Source: Alphaproteobacteria bacterium HT1-32 (lineage in GTDB: Bacteria; Pseudomonadota; Alphaproteobacteria; Rhodospirillales; HT1-32). Taken from it: a stretch of 64,000 bases of DNA. Location of the stretch: NCBI GenBank assembly GCA_009649675.1, contig WJPL01000001.1, positions 1,756,469 through 1,820,468 on the forward strand, given 5' to 3'. The translations under genes and the position numbers were made by a program. Positions 9,304 through 17,596 of the stretch are shown here, in pieces (the first letter of the stretch is position 1; the number at the start of each line of letters is the position of its first letter). The notes beneath the pieces are model-generated. The model was not told where the DNA came from and searched no databases. It saw nothing but the letters and a program-made list of their open reading frames with translations.

Positions 9304-10284
9304 ATGTTGTGCCGCCGGAATGCGTTGATGCTTCGGTTTGCCGGATTCCTGATCTTTCTGAGTGTTTTGCTGAGTGCGCTGCCCATCCGGCCAGCAATGT
9401 CAGCTGACGCCTACAAGCCTGCGCGGGCTGCCTTTCATGTCAGTGTGGATGGCGTTGATATTCCCTATCGCCAGATGGCGATTTTTGCACTGCCCGGTGG
9501 CCGTCTGGCGATCAGAACCGGGGTGAAGGCAGAACTGCGCGCCGAAACAGGCGAGATCATTCAGGTCACGCCGCGCCGTTTTGGCTGGGTGGTTCCGGAC
9601 CGGACCGGACCACATGCGGTAAAAGTTGTCGCATCCGGCAAGACAGTGGATCTGACGGTCATTGTCATGCGCCCGATGGAAGATGTGAAGGATGGTGTTA
9701 TCGACGGCTACGTCATCGGCAGCTATCCGGAAAAACCCTACAAGGGGCTGTCTGTTTACGAACGCCCGCCGGGCCTGATCGAGGTTACGCCAGAGCTGGC
9801 CGATCTGCCGGTTTCGCCACATTTCCGGCTTGGTCAGTTTCTCTGCAAACAGCCCGGAGGTTGGCCGAAATTCGTCGTGTTGCGAACTGAGCTGCTGATC
9901 AAGCTGGAACGGGTGCTGGAAGCGGTGAACGCCCGTGGCTGGAAAACCGCCTCGTTTGAGGTGATGAGCGGCTACCGCACACCGCATTATAACCGCTCAA
10001 TCGGTAACGGTCCGAATTCCCGGCATATCTATGGTGGGGCTGCTGATATCTTTATTGATGTCCACCCGAAGGACGACCGGATGGATGATCTTGACGGCGA
10101 TGGCAAGGTGACCAAGAAGGATGCGCTGGCTCTCTACAACCTGATCGAAGAGCTGGAAGGGCGGGAGAAACGCACCTGGATGCCGGGCGGGCTGGGCGCT
10201 TATGGCAGTACCGCATCGCACGGGCCGTTCATTCATATTGATGCCCGTGGCTTTATTGCCCGATGGGGAGTTGCGCCGCTCTGA
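9304..10284 (+). CDS. M15-like (DUF882/YcbK-type) periplasmic peptidase
   Basis: About 326 residues from the ATG that follows a GAGGA ribosome-binding site by 8 bases. A signal peptide or anchor spans roughly residues 8-32 and ends in AMSA. The C-terminal domain holds the zinc-peptidase motifs SRHIYGGAADIF (SRHxxGxAxD type) and FIHIDARG. Between them lies a canonical EF-hand-like loop, DLDGDGKVTKKD. Family members are linked to trimming peptidoglycan stem peptides (D,D- or L,D-carboxypeptidase type). The next gene is an L,D-transpeptidase on the same strand, so the pair probably act on the same cell-wall substrate. Confidence 0.86.
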   Translation: MLCRRNALMLRFAGFLIFLSVLLSALPIRPAMSADAYKPARAAFHVSVDGVDIPYRQMAIFALPGGRLAIRTGVKAELRAETGEIIQVTPRRFGWVVPDRTGPHAVKVVASGKTVDLTVIVMRPMEDVKDGVIDGYVIGSYPEKPYKGLSVYERPPGLIEVTPELADLPVSPHFRLGQFLCKQPGGWPKFVVLRTELLIKLERVLEAVNARGWKTASFEVMSGYRTPHYNRSIGNGPNSRHIYGGAADIFIDVHPKDDRMDDLDGDGKVTKKDALALYNLIEELEGREKRTWMPGGLGAYGSTASHGPFIHIDARGFIARWGVAPL

Positions 10285-10335
10285 TGATCTGGTGTCTTAT
10301 CCGGGGGTAAATCCAAACCGGGAGATTTTCACGTG

Positions 10336-11919
10336 ATGCCATCAAGCTTGTCGTCGATATCTCTGCGGGTTCTGTTCATCACGGTCACCGGACTTCTGTG
10401 TGCCGGACAGGCTGCTGCAGACAGTTCGATTGAGGCCGCCCTGAACGGCCTCCGGGGATATACCCCGCAGACGGTTGAGGCGGTGACCGGGTTTTATCGT
10501 ACCCGCGACCTGAAACCGGTCTGGACCACAGATGCCGGGCCGGATGAGAAGGCGATAGCGGTCATCGGGCGTCTGGACAGGGCCGCACTGGAAGGTCTGC
10601 GCCCGGACGATTATCAGATCAGCCTGCCGGACGATGCGACGGAGGCGGCCCTTGCCAGCTTTGATGTCAATCTGTCGGCGAAGGTGCTGCGCTATGTCAC
10701 GGACCTGCATGCCGGTCGTGTCGGGCCGTCAAAGGCAGACCCGGAACTGTTTGTTTTCACCCGTGATATTGATGGTGTTGCCGCACTGAAACGGATCGCA
10801 GACAGCGCCCGGCCGGCGGCAACCCTCGCGGAATTTGCCCCGTCCGGTGAATTATATATCCGGATGCGCCGCCTGCTGGCGGAACAGCGGGCGCTGGCCG
10901 CATCCGGCGGCTGGCAGCCGGTTCCGGACGGCCCGACGCTGAAACCGGGTATGACGGATACACGGATCAGTGCTGTCCGGGCCCGGCTTGCGGCCTCGTT
11001 CGACAAGACACGTCCGGGAAATGCCGGAGATCTGTATGATCCGGAACTGGAAGTTGCGGTACGGCAGTTTCAGCGGCGGCATGGGCTGTCCGCCGACGGT
11101 GCTATTGGTGCGGGTACCCTGAAGGCGCTGAACGTGCCGGTTTCAAAACGGATTGAAACCGTTCTGCTGAATATGGAGCGGTTACGCTGGATGCCGGACG
11201 AACTGGGCGAGACCCATGTGCTGGTCAATATGGCAGGGTTTGAACTGGATTATGTGGAGCAGGGGCTGGTCGCTCTGTCCATGCGGGTTGTGGTGGGCAA
11301 ACCGTTCCGCATGACACCAATTTTCAGCGACACGATCCGGTATCTTGAACTCAATCCGACCTGGACCGCGACTCCGAAGATTGCCTCGAACGATATTCTG
11401 CCGAAACTGAAAAAAGACCCGGGTTATCTCGTCGCGAACGGATTCGAGGTTTTTGCAAGCTGGCAGGATGATTCCCAGCCCGTCGATCCGGCAACTGTGG
11501 ACTGGATGACATTCGGGCCGGGTAAGTTTCCCTATCGGTTACGCCAGAAGCCGGGACCGTTGAACGCACTGGGTCAGGTGAAATTCATGTTCCCCAATGA
11601 ATATGATGTCTATCTGCATGACACACCGTCACGTGATCTGTTTGCAAAAACCGTCCGTGCTTTCAGTTCCGGCTGTATCCGGCTGGAAAAGCCCATTGAC
11701 CTTGCGGCCCTGTTGCTGCGCCCGAATGGTCTGGACCGGGAACGTATCGATGCGATTCTGGCGGAAGGGAAGACATCGCGCATCAACCTGAAAAACCGGG
11801 TGCCGGTTCATCTGACCTATCTGACGGCCTGGATCGGTGAGGGAGGTACGGTGCATTTCCGCGACGATATCTATGGCCGTGATGCCCGTCTTGCAAAGGC
11901 ACTGAACACCAGCTCGTGA
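10336..11919 (+). CDS. YcbB-type L,D-transpeptidase
   Basis: A 527-residue secreted enzyme that forms 3-3 cross-links in peptidoglycan or attaches proteins to it. A signal peptide covers about residues 1-28 (ending QAAAD). A peptidoglycan-binding helix bundle lies near residues 215-260 (LEVAVRQFQRRHGLSADGAIG). The catalytic domain follows, with YLELNPTWTATPKIA, LHDTPSRDLF (His428), and SSGCIRLEKP with the nucleophile Cys447. Length fits the long LdtD/YcbB group. A GTG directly precedes the ATG; I took the ATG. It follows the M15-like gene by 51 bases and probably shares its transcript. Confidence 0.92.
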   Translation: MPSSLSSISLRVLFITVTGLLCAGQAAADSSIEAALNGLRGYTPQTVEAVTGFYRTRDLKPVWTTDAGPDEKAIAVIGRLDRAALEGLRPDDYQISLPDDATEAALASFDVNLSAKVLRYVTDLHAGRVGPSKADPELFVFTRDIDGVAALKRIADSARPAATLAEFAPSGELYIRMRRLLAEQRALAASGGWQPVPDGPTLKPGMTDTRISAVRARLAASFDKTRPGNAGDLYDPELEVAVRQFQRRHGLSADGAIGAGTLKALNVPVSKRIETVLLNMERLRWMPDELGETHVLVNMAGFELDYVEQGLVALSMRVVVGKPFRMTPIFSDTIRYLELNPTWTATPKIASNDILPKLKKDPGYLVANGFEVFASWQDDSQPVDPATVDWMTFGPGKFPYRLRQKPGPLNALGQVKFMFPNEYDVYLHDTPSRDLFAKTVRAFSSGCIRLEKPIDLAALLLRPNGLDRERIDAILAEGKTSRINLKNRVPVHLTYLTAWIGEGGTVHFRDDIYGRDARLAKALNTSS

Positions 11920-11928
11920 GTGCACGGC

Positions 11929-12486
11929 CTATCGGGTGACGCGGCTCAGCAGGGCATCCAGTGAGATTTTCCCGGCCCCCTGAATGACCAGTACGAACAG
12001 CAGAAAGACCCAGAGCAGCCGCTGGTCCCAGATAGCGGCATCCTGAATACGGTCAAAGGGTGCACCGATGGTGGCCGGTTCCGCACCATGTCCGGTGATA
12101 TCGACGAAAGTCATGACGGCGATGAAACCGATCATGCCGAGGCTGGCCAGCCGGGTGAACAGGCCAATGACAATGGCGATGGGCAGGAGCACTTCTCCGA
12201 CTGTTCCGGCCAGCACGATCAGCTTATAGGGAAAGAAGGCAATGGCATCGATGTCATAGCCTGCGGCTTCTGCGATGGATGGCAGCATCTGGGCATAGGC
12301 CCCGATTTCGGGAATGAAGATGCCGGGAAATCCGCTGCCGACCTTGGTCGCGGCAGAGTTCAGAAAATAGACCAGCAAGACGCTGGCAAAGGCCAGACGT
12401 GCGGCAAGCCCAACCCCCCAGCCGGCGAAAATCTCGGACAGCCGGTCAAAGACGGCATCATGCTGTGTCTTCAGAGTATGAATCAT
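11929..12486 (-). CDS. DoxX family membrane protein of the bufferin operon
   Basis: A 185-residue integral membrane protein with about four hydrophobic segments (for example LAARLAFASVLLVYFLNSAATKV, LIVLAGTVGEVLLPIAIVIGL and LLWVFLLFVLVIQG; given here only in part). DoxX proteins are common last genes of MNIO/bufferin-type operons, where their exact job is unsettled; a redox or membrane-anchoring role is inferred. The ATG overlaps the end of the DUF2063 gene by 4 bases. It converges on the L,D-transpeptidase gene with only 9 bases between the two stops. Confidence 0.88.
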   Translation of the reverse strand: MIHTLKTQHDAVFDRLSEIFAGWGVGLAARLAFASVLLVYFLNSAATKVGSGFPGIFIPEIGAYAQMLPSIAEAAGYDIDAIAFFPYKLIVLAGTVGEVLLPIAIVIGLFTRLASLGMIGFIAVMTFVDITGHGAEPATIGAPFDRIQDAAIWDQRLLWVFLLFVLVIQGAGKISLDALLSRVTR

Positions 12487-13280
12487 TTCCTGTTTCCCGT
12501 TGTTATGGGTTTTGATTGCTGTCCGCTGATTGCGGTAACAAGCCCCATTGCAAAGGCCGTCCCCAGCAGACCGGGGAGAATGGTGGCAGCCTCCTCTCCC
12601 AATTCCTCTGATGCATCGCCAAGGGTGCTGCCGGACGCCAGATCGCGATAAAATTTGTAGGCACCGGGCTCTGCGTGGTGCAGATCGACCGTCAGGTCCG
12701 GGCGCAGGATAATGGCCCGTTCAGCGCCTGCGCGGGCATCCGGCGATGGGCTGGTGCCGGATGCCTGATGTGCCTGCCAGATTGAGATCACGGGCCAGTC
12801 ACTTTCCACCCATCGTGCTGACGGATGCAGGATCAGTCGCTGGTCCGGAAGCGCTGCCGGGTCAATGCCGGCCAGCGTATTGATCGTCAGTGGATCTGCA
12901 TCCCCGGCATTCAGGCTTTCTGCCATCGCCCGTTCAAGTCGCGCCATATCCGGCAGGTACGGCAGACTGCCGGCCGGCGGGAAGCTGGCGATGAAGCCCG
13001 GGAAAGTCTCGCCATAAGCCAGCAAGACGGGTGTCCGGGGCGGGTGCTGGCGGATATATTCTGCCGTCATGGCGCGAAAGAATTCATCACCGACCAGCGC
13101 CCTGACCACGGGAAAGCCAGCAGCCAGTGCGTCAATCAGGCTGCTGATGTGATTGTTGCGATAGATGTTGAAACGCCGGTCAGCACGGGACTGGCCGGGG
13201 CCGGATGTACAACCCGGTGCGGGAAGATGTGGTGCGGGAAGGACGGCTGCAAAGGCGGCCTGTTCATCCTGCCAGGGCAT
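12483..13280 (-). CDS. bufC: BufC-like protein (DUF2063/HvfC-BufC N-terminal domain)
   Basis: About 265 residues from the ATG at MPWQDEQAAFAAVL; this start lies 17 bases inside the 3' end of bufB. The N-terminal half (DRRFNIYRNNHISSLIDALAAGFPVVRALVGDEFF, in part) is the DUF2063 signature, followed by LPYLPDMARLERA. In bufferin and related MNIO systems, this type of protein is thought to be the partner that binds the precursor peptide and presents it to the oxidase. The C-terminal part (RPDLTVDLHHAEPGAY) completes the typical two-domain layout. Overlaps on both sides show a single operon. Confidence 0.88.
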   Translation of the reverse strand: MPWQDEQAAFAAVLPAPHLPAPGCTSGPGQSRADRRFNIYRNNHISSLIDALAAGFPVVRALVGDEFFRAMTAEYIRQHPPRTPVLLAYGETFPGFIASFPPAGSLPYLPDMARLERAMAESLNAGDADPLTINTLAGIDPAALPDQRLILHPSARWVESDWPVISIWQAHQASGTSPSPDARAGAERAIILRPDLTVDLHHAEPGAYKFYRDLASGSTLGDASEELGEEAATILPGLLGTAFAMGLVTAISGQQSKPITTGNRK

Positions 13281-14139
13281 GTCGCGCCTCCTTTTCAGAA
13301 AAAGAGCCGGCCTGTTGCAGGATTGCCGCGGCTTTTGCTGATTCCGCCAGCAGGACATCAAGTGCGGGAATGTCATCATCCCATTCGATCAGTGTCGGGA
13401 TGGTGCCACGGTTACGGATCACCCGTTCGAACAGCGCCCAGACCTGACGGTCAACGCAGCGGTCATGGCTGTCGATCAGCAGGGGCGCGCCCGTTTCATC
13501 ACGATCCGTGGCATGTCCGGCGAGATGGATCTGCGAGACCCGGTCCAGCGGAAAGGCATCCAGCCAGTCGTCAGGGCTGGTCTGCTGATTGGTGCAGCTG
13601 ACGACAACATTGTTGAGGTCGAGCAGCAGGTTACAGCCGGTCCGCCGGGAAATTTCTGTCAGAAAGGCCGGTTCGTCAAAGTCACCGCTGGTGAAGCGGA
13701 GATAGGTCGAGGGGTTTTCCAGCAATATTTCGCGGCCAAGATAATCCTGAATCTCAGAGATATGGTCACAGACCAGTGTCAGCGTTTCCAGGGTATAGGG
13801 CAGCGGCAGCAAATCATTGAAGAAAGTGCCACCATGGCCTGACCAGGCGAGATGCTCGGAGAATCGGACAGGGTCATAGCGGTCGACAAGTTGTCTGAGC
13901 CAATCCAGATGATCCCGGTTCAGTGGCTCTGCACCGCCAATCGAGAGACCGACACCATGCAGGGATATCTCCCGGTGCTGGCGGATCCGGGTCAGATAAT
14001 GATGAGCCGGACCTCCGTCGCACATGTAATTTTCGGGATGTATCTCAAACCAGCCAACCGGTGGCGAGGAAGCCAGAATGTCGTCGTAATGCTGCGGTTT
14101 CAGGCTGATGCCGGTCAGGTCGCTGGTTTGAACGGTCAT
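13264..14139 (-). CDS. bufB: BufB-like multinuclear non-heme iron oxidase (DUF692, MNIO family)
   Basis: A 291-residue TIM-barrel enzyme of the MbnB/TglH/ChrH group, which uses iron clusters to oxidise cysteines of a precursor peptide. Likely metal-site lines are WFEIHPENYM near 30, SLHGVGLSIGG near 59, RFSEHLAWSG near 93, ILLENPSTY near 138, LLLDLNNVVVS near 170, IHLAGH near 204, and LIEWDDDI near 250. The gene lies 86 bases after bufA, with a strong hairpin in between, and is followed by bufC. By family knowledge the product converts Cys residues of BufA to heterocycles that bind copper; the exact change here is not shown by sequence. Confidence 0.93.
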   Translation of the reverse strand: MTVQTSDLTGISLKPQHYDDILASSPPVGWFEIHPENYMCDGGPAHHYLTRIRQHREISLHGVGLSIGGAEPLNRDHLDWLRQLVDRYDPVRFSEHLAWSGHGGTFFNDLLPLPYTLETLTLVCDHISEIQDYLGREILLENPSTYLRFTSGDFDEPAFLTEISRRTGCNLLLDLNNVVVSCTNQQTSPDDWLDAFPLDRVSQIHLAGHATDRDETGAPLLIDSHDRCVDRQVWALFERVIRNRGTIPTLIEWDDDIPALDVLLAESAKAAAILQQAGSFSEKEARHALAG

Positions 14140-14179
14140 GGATCAGCCCGCGGCTATGTTTCTGATGAGAACGGCGATT

Positions 14180-14215
14180 ATCCTTCGGGGCGCGGTTCTG
14201 GCGCTCCCGAAGGAT
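14180..14215. terminator. Hairpin between bufA1 and bufB
   Basis: Arms 14180-14189 (ATCCTTCGGG) and 14206-14215 (CCCGAAGGAT) pair over 10 bp, and an inner GCGC/GCGC pair extends the stem to about 14 bp with a one-base bulge. No T-run follows on the minus strand, so it is more likely a partial terminator or an mRNA-stabilising stem for bufA1 than a full stop. Confidence 0.65.
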
Positions 14216-14225
14216 GTGGGCCGGG

Positions 14226-14522
14226 TCAGGCTTTCGGGAGGTCGCGGCTGAGTTCGGTCAGGCTGCCTGCGCGGTCGCCCGGCAGTTCCAGGGTCGTGCA
14301 GGTTCCCTTGGGCACCAGTGTCCAGGCATTGCCCTGATAGTCGACCTTGGAGGTGCCTGCACAGGTAGTACCGGCACCGGCCTTGCAGTCATTCTGGCCA
14401 GCCAGTGAAACACCGTAGCATTTCTCCTTGCCCGCAGCGCGTGCGTCGGTCGGGCTGAGAGTGGAGGTGGCGACAGCGACGGCACCGGCGAGAATGGCAG
14501 CAGTTGCAAGTTTGGAGCTCAT
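14226..14522 (-). CDS. bufA1: BufA1-like bufferin precursor (DUF2282)
   Basis: A 98-residue secreted precursor. Residues 1-30 form a signal peptide ending in DARAA, which fits export to the periplasm. The core region holds four cysteines, at positions 35 (EKCYG), 46 (NDCKAG), 54 (TTCAG) and 75 (KGTCT), the DUF2282 layout. A GAGGAAAC ribosome-binding site precedes the ATG. By family knowledge, some Cys are modified by BufB/BufC and the product chelates copper in the periplasm. A charged tail follows the last Cys. The hairpin at 14180-14215 right after the stop suggests it is made in excess over its maturation proteins. Confidence 0.93.
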   Translation of the reverse strand: MSSKLATAAILAGAVAVATSTLSPTDARAAGKEKCYGVSLAGQNDCKAGAGTTCAGTSKVDYQGNAWTLVPKGTCTTLELPGDRAGSLTELSRDLPKA

Positions 14523-14656
14523 GGAAGTTTCCTCTGTCCTGAAGATTTAATGACAGAGTGATCATAACGGGCCAGCCCGGTATGGCTTCTCAACTCACAA
14601 CACGAAAGCTTGAGGCCTCCGCGAGGAGCAGAAAAGAAGTTGAGCCATAAATTCAC
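14523..14656 (-). promoter_or_regulatory. bufA1 upstream region with an imperfect dyad
   Basis: This stretch must hold the bufferin promoter. It contains TATGGC at 14581-14586 and GCCATA at 14644-14649 as the ends of an imperfect inverted repeat, with CAACT/AGTTG pairs further in. I cannot recognise a sigma-factor or copper-regulator box, and no ECF sigma/anti-sigma pair is next to the operon. Confidence 0.3.
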
Positions 14657-14693
14657 GTTGCTCCGGGTGCCGGTGACGACGACCCGGGGCAAC
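14657..14693 (-). terminator. Hairpin after the M19 dipeptidase gene
   Basis: Arms GTTGCTCCGGGT (14657-14668) and ACCCGGGGCAAC (14682-14693) pair over 12 bp with one G-U wobble and a 13-base loop. It lies 14 bases past the stop of the dipeptidase gene, followed on the minus strand by an AT-rich stretch. It probably ends the dipeptidase transcript before the bufA1 promoter region. Confidence 0.6.
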
Positions 14694-14706
14694 GGAATAT
14701 AGCGGT

Positions 14707-15645
14707 TTATGCCGCCGCGGCTCTGACATCCGCAAACAGACGGAGGAAGTTACCGCCGAGAATCTTTGCGCTGACCGTCTCCGAATAACCGGCCTGCTTT
14801 AGCATCTCGGGCAGGCGGCCAAAGGGTTCGAAATCCGGGAAGACCTTCTTGGCAGCCCCGGCGAACTGGTCGGTGCCGATGGCAACAGAGTCCTCGCCGA
14901 TTGCATCGACAAGCCGGACAATCTGTTCGACATAGGCATCCAGTGTCGAAAAGCGGAAGCCGCAGGCCCAGACCCCGATGACACCACCGGTTTCTGCCAC
15001 AGCGCGGGCATGTTCGGCCGAAACCATTCGGGGGTGCGGATCATCGGGCATTTGCAGGCAGGTATGCGAAATCATGACCGGAGCCTTGCTGATCCCGACC
15101 GTATCACGGGTCATGGCTTCCGGAGCATGGGCAAGGTCGATGACCATCCCCAGCCGGTTCATCTCGGCCACATATTCGCGACCAAACCCGGTCAGGCCGT
15201 GATGACGTTCCGGTTCGGTCTGGATATCGCCAAGCTCGTTGATCCGGTAATGCACGGGCTGCATGGACCGGACACCCCGGTTATAGGCGGCTTCGACCCG
15301 GCTGAGATCGCCTTCCAGATAATCGCCCCCTTCGATGGCCTTGAGTACGGCCGGGCCTTCCGGCAGGTCGCCGCTGTCGAGCAGGACACCAAGACCATCT
15401 TCCTCGATTGCGGCATCCAGCCGGTCGAGCTGCTGCCAGGTATGCTCGAACAGCTCGCCCTCGTCCGGCTCACGCATGCACCGCAGGAGGCCGGTTTCAT
15501 CGCGTTTGATGACCTTGTTGTCGGCAACAACGCTGGCAATGGTGAGGTCCAGCCCGGCTGTCCGCATGCCGTCGGCAAGAGGGCCGACTTCCTTGCGGCC
15601 ATAGACACCGGTATGGCTGTGGATATCGATGACGGGTACAGACAT
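14707..15645 (-). CDS. Membrane dipeptidase-like protein (peptidase M19 family)
   Basis: About 312 residues from the ATG preceded by GGGGAGATAAC. The N-terminal IDIHSHTG supplies the metal-binding HxH-type motif, and AIGTDQFAG near residue 255 is typical for the C-terminal half. VIDLAHAPEAM and VMISHTCLQ hold further likely zinc ligands. M19 enzymes split dipeptides, including Cys-Gly from glutathione breakdown. The gene follows a gamma-glutamyltransferase gene with a 4-base gap, so the two probably act in series on gamma-glutamyl peptides. No signal peptide is seen. Confidence 0.85.
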   Translation of the reverse strand: MSVPVIDIHSHTGVYGRKEVGPLADGMRTAGLDLTIASVVADNKVIKRDETGLLRCMREPDEGELFEHTWQQLDRLDAAIEEDGLGVLLDSGDLPEGPAVLKAIEGGDYLEGDLSRVEAAYNRGVRSMQPVHYRINELGDIQTEPERHHGLTGFGREYVAEMNRLGMVIDLAHAPEAMTRDTVGISKAPVMISHTCLQMPDDPHPRMVSAEHARAVAETGGVIGVWACGFRFSTLDAYVEQIVRLVDAIGEDSVAIGTDQFAGAAKKVFPDFEPFGRLPEMLKQAGYSETVSAKILGGNFLRLFADVRAAAA

Positions 15646-15649
15646 TCTG

Positions 15650-17473
15650 TTATCTCCCCACCGCATAGCCCTGCATCCCGCGCGGGTTTGCAGCTGCTTT
15701 CAGAACCTTACCGTCACGGCGTGCGGCAACCAGCCGGCCTTCAGACCAGTCTCCGCCAACCTCGACCACATGACCCCGGCGTTTCAGTTCATCAATTGTC
15801 GCCTGCGGGAAACGGCCTTCGAGCACCAGCTTGCCCGGATGGGCAGCCCGGGGATGGAAGGACGAGATGAAATGTTCGGAGTGGAAATTCGGGCAGTCAA
15901 TGGCTTCCTGCAGGTTCATCCCGTGATCGAGATGATGCAGCAGCAGACCGATCTGCCACTGGTCCTGCTGATCGCCACCGGGGGTGCCGAATGCCATCAC
16001 GCCTTCGCTATCCTGCAACATCATCGACGGGGTCAGCGTGGTGCGCGGACGTTTGCCCGGCATCAGGGCAGACGGGTGTTTGGGGTCCAGCCAGAACATC
16101 TGGGCGCGGGAGCCGAGACACATACCGAGTTCCGGAATGGTTGGCGAGGAGTGCAGCCAGCCGGCGCTTGGCGTGGCCGAGACCATGTTACCCCAGCGGT
16201 CGATCACATCGACATGGCAGGTATCGCCCTTGGTGGTGCCCAGCTTGCCGGTTGTCGGCTCGCCGGTACCCGGTGCGACATCGGCGTTCACCCGCTCACA
16301 GGCAGCGGCGTAATCCGGCGGTGTTCCATAGCCGGGGATCGTGCCCGGACGCAGTTCCAGGGAAGCTTTCTCGCCGATCAGGGCACGCCGGGCGTCGTTA
16401 TATTCTTTCGACAGCAGCGTTTTCATCGGCACATCGACATGATCCGGGTCGCCATAGAAGGTATCCCGGTCGGCAAAGGCCAGCTTGGCGGCTTCGACAA
16501 CGGTATGTACGTAATCCGGGCCGGTCGGGTCCATCGAGGCGATATCGAAACCTTCGAGAATGGCAAGCTGCTGCAACAATGCAGGCCCCTGACACCAGGC
16601 ATCGCCCTTGCAGATCGTGTGGCCGCGATAACTGAAGGTCAGCGGATCCTCGATCGGGGAGCGATAGCCGGCCAGATCAGCAGCGGTGAGAACACCGGCA
16701 TGGCGTTCGCCGGAGGAATCCATCAGTTCATTGCGGTTGAAGGCCTCAATGCTTTCAGCGATGAAACCGTCATAGAAGCAGGCCCGCGCCTTGATGATCT
16801 CCTGTTTCCGCGAGCCACCCTTCGATTCACGAACCACCCGTTTCCAGGTTTCCGCCAGTTTCGGATTGCAATGCAGGGCAAAGGCTTCCGGCACCTTGCC
16901 GCCGGGCAGCCAGAGTTCGGCAGATGTTGGCCATTCATCCTTGAACAGATCAACCACCGTTTCGATGGTCTTGATGACATTGGGAACCAGCGGTGTGCCG
17001 GTTTCGGCATAATAGATGGCCGGTGCAATGACCTCTTCCAGCCGCATGGTGCCGTGATCTTCCAGCATGGTCAGCCAGGCATCCGGTGCCGCCGGCACAA
17101 CGGCGGCAAGAAAACCCGCGCCCGGTACCAGATCGAGACCGAGGCCGCGATAATGCTCAATGGTGGCGCCTTTCGGTGCAGGGCCCTGACCACAGATCAT
17201 TTTTGTGGTCCGGGTCTTTGCGTCGTAGGTCAGGATCGGGGCGTCGCCAAGGGGGCCGTTGAGATGCGGTTCAACCACATTCAGCACAAATCCGGCACAG
17301 ACAGCGGCGTCGAACGCATTTCCGCCACGTTCCAGTATTCCCATGGCAGCTGACGAGGCGAGCCAGTGCGTTGATGTTGCAACACCGAATGTACCGATGA
17401 TTTCCGGACGGGTTGTAAAGGCAGGGCCGGAGCCTTTGGGTGTGACGCTGGGGGGGACGGCAGATTTGGTCAT
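15650..17473 (-). CDS. Gamma-glutamyltransferase
   Basis: A 607-residue two-subunit-type enzyme that cleaves gamma-glutamyl amide bonds. The large-subunit line ILERGGNAFDAAVCAGFVLNVVEPH is seen in part near residues 47-70. The self-cleavage nucleophile is probably Thr418 in KGDTCHVDVID, followed by NMVSATPSAGWL and PGKRPRTTLTPSM near 510. GTPGGDQQDQWQ near 530 is also family-typical. No signal peptide is apparent, which suggests a cytoplasmic enzyme. It is the first gene of a two-gene unit with the M19 dipeptidase and is divergent from a TctC-type binding protein. Confidence 0.9.
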   Translation of the reverse strand: MTKSAVPPSVTPKGSGPAFTTRPEIIGTFGVATSTHWLASSAAMGILERGGNAFDAAVCAGFVLNVVEPHLNGPLGDAPILTYDAKTRTTKMICGQGPAPKGATIEHYRGLGLDLVPGAGFLAAVVPAAPDAWLTMLEDHGTMRLEEVIAPAIYYAETGTPLVPNVIKTIETVVDLFKDEWPTSAELWLPGGKVPEAFALHCNPKLAETWKRVVRESKGGSRKQEIIKARACFYDGFIAESIEAFNRNELMDSSGERHAGVLTAADLAGYRSPIEDPLTFSYRGHTICKGDAWCQGPALLQQLAILEGFDIASMDPTGPDYVHTVVEAAKLAFADRDTFYGDPDHVDVPMKTLLSKEYNDARRALIGEKASLELRPGTIPGYGTPPDYAAACERVNADVAPGTGEPTTGKLGTTKGDTCHVDVIDRWGNMVSATPSAGWLHSSPTIPELGMCLGSRAQMFWLDPKHPSALMPGKRPRTTLTPSMMLQDSEGVMAFGTPGGDQQDQWQIGLLLHHLDHGMNLQEAIDCPNFHSEHFISSFHPRAAHPGKLVLEGRFPQATIDELKRRGHVVEVGGDWSEGRLVAARRDGKVLKAAANPRGMQGYAVGR

Positions 17474-17596
17474 GTGTGATTTTCCGTTAAGGGCAGAGGG
17501 TTGGACAGAGGTTGTCTTTAGGTTATGTCAGTCAATCTGTTTGATCCTGAACCGGCAAGATCATTTTCCGGCATATGGTATGGGACTTAGCTGTTG

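Noticed and set aside
15629-17353. Plus-strand frame of 574 codons inside the second gamma-glutamyltransferase gene
   Set aside because: It is the antisense shadow of a clear family member on the minus strand; its protein has no motifs and is rich in His, Gln and Arg in a random way.
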